From Vesta saturnalis (lineage: Eukaryota; Arthropoda; Insecta; Coleoptera; Lampyridae): DNA of 64,000 nt. Each line of letters starts with the position of its first letter. Within the stretch, counting starts at the first letter, position 1. The DNA is taken from NCBI GenBank assembly GCA_036346205.1, contig JARFJB010000889.1, positions 1,927,001 through 1,991,000 of the forward strand, written 5' to 3'. The translations under genes and the position numbers were made by a program. The notes beneath the pieces are model-generated. The model was not told the origin of the DNA. It did no database searches and was given only the letters and a program-made list of their open reading frames with translations. Below, one piece after another: positions 55,563-64,000 of this stretch.

Positions 55563-56520
55563 TTTGATCCCATTTAATTGCGCTTATCCATAATTCTTGT
55601 ATTATTAGTTTGGCTGTTATGGTTATTGGACTGACCCACCTAGCGGGTCGAAGATTTTGCTGTTTCTGATAGTATGCTTCTTTTGTTAATGCTTTGTTGT
55701 TGACTGCTACCTTGAATTGAAAGCTGTCTTGATCTGGTAGCCATCTCACTCCTAGGATTTTCTTGATTCGTCTTGGTTGATATCCAGTGGTTCCGACGTT
55801 TCTTTATCTTCTTTCCATAGTTCTTTGTGATTTCCTGCCCATTTTCTTAACGTAAACCCTCCTTTTGCTGCTAATGTGTAATTCTTCCTGTAACGTTTTG
55901 CGTCTTCTATTGTGGTGGTTCCAGTTAACAGGTCGTCCACGTAATAATCTTTCAGTGTTACTGCTGATGCTTGCGGGTAATTGTTTTCTTCATCTTGGGC
56001 TAGTTGTTGAATGTCCTTACCGCTAGGTAAGGTGCGGAAGCTTCCATATGTCACGGTTGTAAGTTGGTACTCTTTGATTGGTTCCTTGGTGTGGTTCTCC
56101 ACAGGATAGTGTGATTTGTAATCTTCTTTGTTAAGTTTGATTTGACGGTACATCTTCTCTACGTCAGCCATGAGCACGTAGCGATGTTTTCTCCATCTTA
56201 CTAAGAGGTCCCATAGATCCTGTTGTAATCTTGGCTACGTGCATCATCTCGTTTAAACTCTTCCCGTTGGAGTCCTTAGATGATGCGTCAAATACTACGC
56301 AACTTGGTCGTTGTATTAGTTTCTTTCACAACTGCCTGATGTGGTATGTACACCCTGTCTTCATTTGGGTTGGTGGCTGGTTTCATGTGCCCTAGTTGGA
56401 GGTATTCGTCCATGAATTTTTGTAACCTGTCTTCAACTTGTTGTCTTTTAAAAATTTCTTCTCTAGCTGTAGTAATCTTGCGACTCAATGGTCTTGAGTT
56501 TTCCAACGTGTCTGGATCTT
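55563..56520 (-). pseudogene. BEL/Pao reverse transcriptase
   Basis: Segments in order are G-H-M-K-P-A-T-N and Y-I-P-H-Q-A-V-V (56288-56506), then M-A-D-V-E-K-M-Y-R-Q-I and the catalytic Y-Y-V-D-D-L-L-T-G (55752-56177), then R-W-L-P-D-Q-D-S-F-Q-F and P-I-T-I-T-A-K (from 55749). The expected L-R-x-V-F-D-A block is damaged around 56290-56200. Frameshifts near 56285, 56180 and 55750 separate the parts, and a stretch before Q-Q-L-A is deleted. Confidence 0.8.
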
Positions 56521-56830
56521 TTTGAATGGTATTTTACTGTGTAAGTTCCATCCGGGTTCCTCACCGTGGTTCGTTGGTAATGTTCTTCACACTCTTCATC
56601 TTGTTGGGACATTTCATGCCCTTGGAATTTCCTCGAGTTCCCAAAATTTTTCTAAGTGCATTTCTTCTTCCCGTGACACCATACTAACTATCGTCACTTC
56701 TTCTTTTTTAGGATTGTAGATCTGCCCTGACAAAATCCATCCTAATTCTGAGTTCTGACCTAATACGTCGCCTGTTCTTTTTACCCCGTCTAGTAATTAC
56801 TTGCGTAATCTTCAGCTCCCAGAAGCACAT

Positions 56831-57463
56831 CTATTGGCCCCGGTTTATCGAGTGTGGATCTGCCAATATTTGGTTTGTCCACTGGCTGTTGTCGAACTTG
56901 AATTGCTTCATGGGAAGATTCTCCGTGATCTTGTTTAGCACTATAACTTCTGTGGTTAGTGAGAAGGTACTTGGATGTAAAGGTTTTAGTTGGATATTTA
57001 TTTTTGAGGTTGCCTTGGTTGGTGTAGACCCTCCTAAACCGCTGATCTCGGCGTGTACTGTTTTCCTTGGTAGTTTTAATAGTTGTGCCGACTCTTCTGT
57101 AATGAATGATGCCTGTGACCCTGGGTCGATTAATACTCGTAACATTTGAAATTCACCGAAGATGTCCTTTATTCTGATAATTGCTGTTGCTAATAAAACT
57201 TCTTTTTTTCTATTTTCTGGGCTGCTTGTTTCTTTAACTTCTTTGGTTGAAGCGTGCGCTGCCGATTTTGTTTGCTGGTGTGTTGCAGGTTTTTTGTATT
57301 CCTGGTGCAGTAATGTGTGGTGCGGGTACTGACATGTTGTGCACCGCCGTATTGCGTGGCATCTGATGTTGGAACTGTGGTCCATGCAATTGAAACATAG
57401 ACGTTTTTTCTCACGAATGTGATCCTGGCTTGTGTTGACAACCCTTTGAATTGATGCAGTCAC
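56831..57463 (-). pseudogene. BEL/Pao zinc knuckles and aspartic protease
   Basis: The N-terminal part has the Cys/His pattern C-F-N-C ... C-x4-C-x2-C ... H-H-x-L-L-H, which binds RNA. After a Lys/Thr linker comes the retropepsin motif L-I-D-P-G-S-Q-A-S-F-I and G-L-G-G-S-T (DUF1758 type), which would cleave the polyprotein. It ends with Q-I-L-A-D-P. A frame change separates it from the gag frame at 57505. The protease core itself is open. Confidence 0.8.
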
Positions 57464-57504
57464 CCAACTTGTGATATTGGTTGCAGTAGACGCATGCTTG
57501 CCGT

Positions 57505-58740
57505 TTATTCTGCCACTGGGGTTCCATTGGGGCTGTCCTCTGTGGTAGTATGGTGTGATTTTCTTGCCTGGGACATCGCTTCCATTGACTGGAATCTTAG
57601 TTTGAGGAATTCCATTACTTCCTCCATTAGTGGTATTTCATTTGGTGCTTTCAGCGATTGTTCGAATAGTTTGTTTGTCTCTGCGTCCCATTTTCTTGCT
57701 ATTATGTGGACAATAAGAGGACCCCAGGAGGCTGTTTCTACTCCTAGGTTCTTTATTGCTTCCAGACACTCATAAGTGGTGTCATGCAGACGCCTTATTG
57801 CACCTGCATCTTGCTCTTGGATGGTGGGAAAGTCTAGAATCTTGTCTATTAAGGTTTTTACCATTAACCGTTTGTTGTTGTATCTGCTCTCGAGAATTTC
57901 CCATGCTGTTTTGTAATTGCATTCTGCTATTTGAAGGTGTTGGATTAGCTTTGATGCTTCTCCTGTGACGTTGCTTTTGAGGTACTGCATTTTTTCTATT
58001 GTTGTCACCGTTTTGTTGGAGTGTATTATTTTTTCAAACAAGTCTTGGAATGTCATCCAATTTTCATAGCCACCGCTGAACACAGGTAGCTTTATTTCTG
58101 GCATCTTGATGCTGCATGCCTTATCTCCAACCATTTGTATTTTGTTTCCGAGTTCGATGCTAATTTGGTCACACCATTGTTCGGTTTTCTCGAACTCGTT
58201 GTTTGAAAAATAGTTGTCCTGATGTTCTGTTTCATGTACCTGATGTGTTCGTGCAGTTCTTCAATTGCAGTCCATTGGCGCTGAATCTTGTCTTGCCATA
58301 ACTTAAGTTGGACCGTGTTTTCCTCTTTCTTCAATCTTTCTTCTACTTGTTGTAATAGAGCACCTAGTTGTTGTATCTTGATCTCTTGTCGTTTCAATCG
58401 CTGTTCTTGTTCTTTGTCGACCCCACCGTCTTCTTGCGAGGTGGTTGTTAGCTTCTTTTCCAGCTCTGCCAGATAGTTCTTAATGTGATTATATAGTTTA
58501 CCCAATTTTTCAAAGTATTCTGACGTGTGGTAGTCATGATCATCTATCCGCAGTTTGGATATTTCCATATGTGTGCTTCGCTTCTTCCCACCATGTTTCC
58601 AATGCCTTGCTACGTTCATTAATGTACACCTTGTTCTTCCGTGCGCCGCATCTTTCTTCATATTTGTAAACATCTTCTCCATAGCCTTGCCAATTCTCAT
58701 TTTGGTTGTTGGCCAATTTGTTTATCTTCTCCATTTTTCG
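57505..58740 (-). pseudogene. BEL/Pao Gag (coiled coil plus DUF1759)
   Basis: From M-E-K-I-N-K-L-A near 58734, two overlapping frames lead into a Glu/Gln/Lys-rich coiled coil (58092-58700). The DUF1759 capsid-like region follows in the next frame: I-K-L-P-V-F-S-G-G, W-M-T-F-Q-D-L-F, M-Q-Y-L-K-S-N-V-T-G-E-A and W-E-I-L-E-S-R-Y. Frameshifts lie near 58690 and 58130. Gag would form the particle that packages the element RNA. Confidence 0.8.
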
Positions 58741-58959
58741 CTTTGAGTCTTGTGTTGTTTCTTATTTATAAAGCTTGATTTTCTTACCCACTGTCGATAC
58801 GTTTCTTCTTTCCTATAAGGGGCGTAAATCCTTATAGTTGACAGAGGTAGACTTGCTGCTGTAACTTCTTTTGGCTGGTGGTGGTGAATTGAATGTAGCT
58901 GGTGGTGTTGATGTCTTCAATAGGCTGATGTTCAATAGCTGCTGCTGTTGGTGGTGGAC

Positions 58960-59045
58960 GATGTTTATTGGTTGCCGATGTTGGTGGCTCGAAGGACCAT
59001 GACTAATTTTACTGGCTGCCGATGTTGTTGGCTCGAAGGACCATC
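58960..59045 (-). other. Primer-binding region, duplicated
   Basis: Immediately inside the 5' LTR, the minus strand reads TGGTCCTTCGAGCC, a plausible tRNA primer-binding site for this family. The same block, followed by CATCGGCA, occurs twice 45 bp apart (58975-59005 and 59020-59045). Confidence 0.5.
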
Positions 59046-59493
59046 TTCAATTCTCTGATTAGAGAGATTGATTAGTTGGGGTTTAATGTGAGGGGTACGC
59101 CGTCACTCGTACCAATTGTAGACTATTCCTCACAACCCTGTTGAGTAATTGAATAAAGATGAGATTCATTCAAGAACTGATTTATTCGATAATATTTACA
59201 CTTTATATACAATGTTTTTACATGACGTGTTTTATTTGACCTAGTTAGTAGGTCATGTTTTATTCTTTAAGCGCCTTTTGTGCTTACTAGTTATAATGCA
59301 TATCGTATGTGTAATTTCAACCTTACACACTTTTGTATCAGCACAATTTGTCGCAATAATTAACCTGCTCTATATACAGTTTTGCTTGCTATTCGTTTTA
59401 ACATTTCTTAATTGTCAATTTATTATTACTAAATATAAAATTACAAAATTATTAACATTATTAAAATACCCTGTTTCATCTGAAGATTAAACA
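59044..59493 (-). repeat. 5' LTR of the BEL/Pao element
   Basis: Partner of 54821-55270. Read on the minus strand it begins TGTTTAATCTTC. Confidence 0.9.
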
Positions 59494-60299
59494 TCTCCTC
59501 GGTGATCGCTACACGCCTCTTGCTCCTTCCCTTATCAAGGTTTTAACCTAACCTTGTTACTAGTTTTCTTCTTTAACCTTTATTTCATTAAATTTACTGA
59601 CCTTTTATTGTAAATTAATTTCGCACTGTTTACTTTTATATATGTATACTTTTCTGTAACTAAAACTCACTTTTCTCAGTATGATCAATTTATTTTTACT
59701 GAGCGTGACGGAGCTGACATCGTTTTTCTCGTCGCCGCGTTATCCTCTATAAAATAATCATTTGATAATCATTACGAAAGTAAAAAAACACGTGTGCCAC
59801 TTACTTTCTCGGACTGACGCCCTTATGTGAAACATTTCCGCGTGTGCGATATCTACCACTTTCGTAGCTCGTTATGTGATATACTATTTCCTAACTAGTT
59901 CAGAGAATTAATCTTTTCAAAAGGGTTAGGTACAAAATTTTTGTAACGAATAACGTTAAAAAAGTCAAAAATATACAAATAACGTTATTGAGTTCTTTAT
60001 GATGGGTGGGTAACGTGATAAATTGATAAATCAAAGACTACCTATTAGATTGTTAAAACTGAAATGAACAGTCATTGTTTTTAAATTTTCTTAAACTTTG
60101 TAAAAATGAGCGACTGCGAAGAAAGCATTTGCATAAGGACTGTAGTAATTACAATGTAAATGTGCGAATTTTTAACAATTACACTTTTATTCCACTTCTT
60201 TATACCCATGTATAATACCACTAGTAGTTAAAAGTTAACCAACAGAGAGAACCAACGAATACGGTTTCCCTAAAAACAACGTTTTTCAGGATTATTAAT

Positions 60300-60400
<101 letters not shown>

Positions 60401-62880
60401 GGCTAATTGATTGTACTGGTTAGCGTTAACAATTATTATTTACTATTTAATTATTCAATTTTACTAAATGGGGATAAGGTTCTTATCGTAATAATAATAA
60501 CAAAAATATATGCGCCGTACTAACTCAAAATCTTTTTTGGGGATAGGGTTCAATTGTATTAAACATTGATTGTTGGCAAAATAAATTAAATCTGGGAATA
60601 TTCCTGTAAATAATCAAATTGTATTTTATAATAAACATTTACAATGTGAAACCAACTTTGTTGAGATCTGCACAAACTACGCATGCGTTGCGTACTTAAT
60701 ACTGAAATAAATGCAGCCTATCAAAAATTTCTGCAATTGATCTAAATTATTGGGCACAATTTTAATTTTGATTAAGGAAAAACGTATTAATTTTAATATA
60801 ACACTGAATCATTTACTTTTCAGATATTGACACGTGAATTCGTACAAACATTTATACATTATCAAAAAAAAATACATGATATCAAGAAAAAAATCAATGC
60901 AATAGGGTTATGATAGAGAAATACACTCACATGTGTTGCTGAAAATTCCAAATAATGTTCATGTCGGGTTGCTCCACATTAAACATTGGACGTAGACTTC
61001 CTTCCATAAATCGGTGACACTGCCTTGCTGTCCAAAATATGCTGCTTGACATTCCATAATTTCATCCAAGTCAAATAACTGTTGACTGTTCTTCATGTGG
61101 TAAATACGATGTACTTACAATGCTCAAATACTTTCAGGCAAGCACTTGCCTGCATGTTGTATTATTTATTTAATAATTTCTCGGATTTAATTTTTATTTT
61201 AATTTTATGTAGATTTTTGTATTCACTTGCACCTTTATTTTAGATTCCGTTATGAAGTGAAAATTTATTTTATGATCTCAATCACTGTCAACAAAATAAA
61301 CATCGAATCCAAAATAATTGAAGAAATTTATTACCACACAAAAAAGTTGCACATTAACCGATGTTTACACCCGATTTTGAAAAACGAAACAATTACAATT
61401 TTATCGAACAATTGTGATTGGTAACCTTATTTTTAACTTTAGTTATAGGTTAAAACAATTGTTTCTGATATCTCAACTCTACATCGATCGCGTTTCAAAT
61501 CCGATAATGTTTACGAGAATTGTTACTTACATGTAAACACAAATAACACTAACACTATAACTTGTTACTCACAAAAATTTTCAAAAGCAAGAGTAGTAAG
61601 AGAGTGAGAAATCAGGAGCAATTCCTTTTATACATTTATCCTAGATACCAAATTTTCAATTTTTTTTCTACATTAAACACAAAAGATTCTAGCTTCTGAT
61701 TGGTCTAAACAAAATTGTAAACTTAACTAAAACATAAATTATTCTAGATCTTTAAAACAATTCGGATTTGATTTTTAATTACAGATTTGGAATCAAGGCA
61801 AAATTCCACACAAAAAGACTCCTCACAAGCCCTATTTTGCTTCGATAATTTTCGTTCTGACAACTTATAATCTAAATTTACTAATATCAAAAAAAATCTT
61901 ACATCCTACTACTAAATTAATTACATATTCAAATTCCACATAAAAAACTGTATCAGAATACATTTATTTCCACCCATTTTATTTAAATTTTACAAAATTT
62001 CCACCTTCACATCTAAAATTTAGGTAGTTAACCTAACTTTACTCATTTTCTGTTTATATTACATATTTATAGTTAAATTCCTTGTTGGAATGAGGGAAAC
62101 CTACTATTAAATGTTTTTATAATTTATTTTAAACTTATCTTACCCTATAAAAACTATAATTTTGTGAAATTCTTACAAATAATACTTAACCTAACAATGT
62201 ATATTTACTTTTAATTTGTGTAATAACTTGAAATGTTCATAAAATGTGTTCTTATATCTGTCTCTAACACCAATATTGTTCACTTGTACTCCATAGTTCA
62301 TAATTTTGTCATTTCACATTGTTTAACTATTTTGTCAATTTTTGTGTAAAATTTGCAATTTTATATTAAATATCATGCTGCACAATTATTGTTCATATTC
62401 TTAATTATGTTTTTAAGTCACTATAACTTCTTATGCACGTTTTATATACTTTGTCTTTGAATTACAAATATACTATGTTCGTATCATACCCTTTCTTTCA
62501 TATTTCAAATAGTTTGTCCCTAATACTATACATTCTATATATTATAACTATCATACTCCATGTGATCAATATCTGATATGTGTTCAAAATAATAAAATTC
62601 ATTGAATAAAATGCGAAATTACATAAATATGTTACACGAAACTAATCATACCCATTAATATTAATCATGTTGACCTTTCTCACATGCTACTGGTATAATT
62701 ATTGCATAATTATATGCTTTTATGAAAATAACAACCTTGTGCAAACCCCACAAAGCCTGTTTTGTCACATCAAAACCATAATTTTACACTCGTAACTATT
62801 TTCTCATTGAAAACGAACTGTATACTTCCACAAATTTATCTAACTTGCCTACTATAGAGAATTTCAAACTCAATAAATTC

Positions 62881-62885
<5 letters not shown>

Positions 62886-62920
<35 letters not shown>
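62886..62920. repeat. (AT)n microsatellite
   Basis: About 17 AT units. Confidence 0.95.
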
Positions 62921-63581
62921 CAAAACCTTTATTTAATTAATTAAACATTTAAATTTAAAAAATGACCAAACTTTTTAATTACTAAGCAGGTAACAAAATT
63001 TAGAAAACGAAGAATACTTGCGTTCATATAAATTCCTGATTTTTCACTGTATTCTTCGGAACACTATTTTTAATGTTGCTATCAATGGTTTCTCACGAAA
63101 TTTTACGAAATCGTTTCATTTTTACAATAAACTTAACTTAATTAACGTGGCTGTCAGTGTTTGACGAATGCTTCTTGCTCATGACAAGAATAGCTCTGTT
63201 ATTATGGTAGTTGAGTATGATGTCATTGCAGTTGAATTACTGCTGTAATTCATAACGTTCAATGGGATTATCGCTGTAACCCTAAGGAAGTTGCATTGCT
63301 GTATAGGAGTAAATTATACATGAGGGAAATATTCCTTGTAATTCTTTTCAATAATAAACACTTTAGTAATTGATTTTGCATCAAATGGTAATTGGCATTT
63401 GACGATGACTTTTCAGGTATTTCTATTAATAAGAACATAATACCAACCGTGAAACGCAAATACCCATTGGCGCTACCGCAATCCAAAAAACACCTAGGTA
63501 CGCAAAAAATCGTGTTGCCATACATCGGAAATAAGTGGAAGCAGTCTTTTTCCGTAGAATGAGACCAAAAAAATTATTTAC

Positions 63582-64000
63582 ATTCAGAGAGAATCGTGGC
63601 TGCAGCGTTATTGTAACAGAAAAAGTAGCTACGTACTTTATATCGCTACCATCTTGCACAGATGGATACTATATAAAAAGGTCTACAAAATAGTCTTTAT
63701 TCATTCACCCTAGCTAGGAGATGAGATAACAAAAATTGATTTCAGTTCAGAGGCAAAATTTTGGCAGGAACGTTATCTTTGCAGAAAAAGTAGTCTTTTC
63801 ATCACGCATGAATACCCCATAATACTCTCTATAGGGTAATCTTTACCTAACCACCCACGCTAGAGTATTAGTAAAAAAATGGTTTTCCGTTTAGAGACAA
63901 AATCATTGTTACAAATGGAGAATTACTTACGAATTTTGTATCTAAACCATTTATTATACTTGAGTACCCTATGAAATGCTCTATAAAATAGAGATTTAAA
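63582..64000. repeat. Diverged tandem repeat, unit about 150-160 bp, cut by the window end
   Basis: Units start near 63582, 63741 and 63890 with CAGAGA/CAGAGG/TAGAGACAAAAT. They share GCAGAAAAAGTA and TATAAA(A)...TCTTTA segments and CACCC(TAG/ACG)CTAG...TAGTAA. Similarity is moderate. The array may continue past 64000. The minus-strand frames at 63268-63659 overlap it and are not supported. Confidence 0.55.

Larger units (their letters stand above)
54821..59493 (-). mobile_element. BEL/Pao LTR retrotransposon with internal deletion
   Basis: Two LTRs of about 450 bp in direct orientation enclose minus-strand gag, aspartic protease and reverse transcriptase. Total length is about 4.7 kb, well below the 6-7 kb usual for the family, because RNase H and integrase are largely deleted. 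No matching target duplication is visible (flanks GTCCG and TCTCC). Confidence 0.9.

Noticed and set aside
56522..57968. Plus-strand frames inside the BEL/Pao element
   Set aside because: They are antisense shadows of gag, protease and reverse transcriptase, which carry the recognisable motifs.
60950..61090. Possible minus-strand exon followed by GTGAGT
   Set aside because: The reading frame is short, no family is recognisable, and one splice-like hexamer is weak evidence.

Overview
The window looks like insect nuclear DNA, most likely from a beetle or a related insect. It is strongly A+T-rich, full of A/T microsatellites and packed with insect-type transposons. I found no host protein-coding gene, rRNA or functional tRNA that I could support. 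Nearly everything recognisable is mobile DNA in various states of decay. The species call is an inference from the repeat repertoire, not from a marker gene.

Layout. 1-1599 is a fold-back palindrome whose two arms each carry the same DUF4817-type helix-turn-helix exon of a mariner-like transposase. 2667-5866 holds a broken mariner-like element with about 600-bp terminal inverted repeats (TIRs), plus two decayed TIR relics beside it. 6091-7340 has tandem repeats and a dispersed repeat with a hammerhead-like core. 7340-14570 is essentially empty. 14574-18365 holds RTE-like LINE tails, a hairpin element, a tRNA-derived SINE and dispersed repeats. 18950-19850 is a GC-richer island, probably a LINE ORF1 remnant. 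21465-27977 is the most striking structure: a 5.6-kb palindrome with about 1.5-kb arms. At its centre lies a mariner-like element whose transposase reads as one 342-aa protein once a 430-bp GT-AG intron is removed. A truncated relative sits just outside the left arm.

33914-33998 is a tiny three-hairpin cassette between perfect 14-bp direct repeats. 34260-39577 is a decayed Polinton/Maverick on the minus strand. It keeps pieces of packaging ATPase, integrase, minor and major capsid proteins and the adenain-like protease, but no DNA polymerase. 42444-48106 is an R2-clade non-LTR retrotransposon. It is split inside its endonuclease active-site motif by a 2485-bp insertion with TGT...ACA ends and a CTAT target duplication, probably a very long solo LTR. 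49318-51400 is a broken pogo-type transposase with a C-terminal PHD-like zinc finger. 52745-53118 is a second, unrelated DDE transposase fragment. 53782-53980 is a MITE, and 54158-54593 holds a tRNA-like sequence and a LINE ORF1 fragment. 54821-59493 is a BEL/Pao LTR retrotransposon on the minus strand with both 450-bp LTRs but a deleted RNase H/integrase region. The rest is A/T-rich sequence ending in a diverged tandem repeat that runs off the window.

The genes do not form a host pathway. The region is a nest of independent elements, several inserted in or abutting others.
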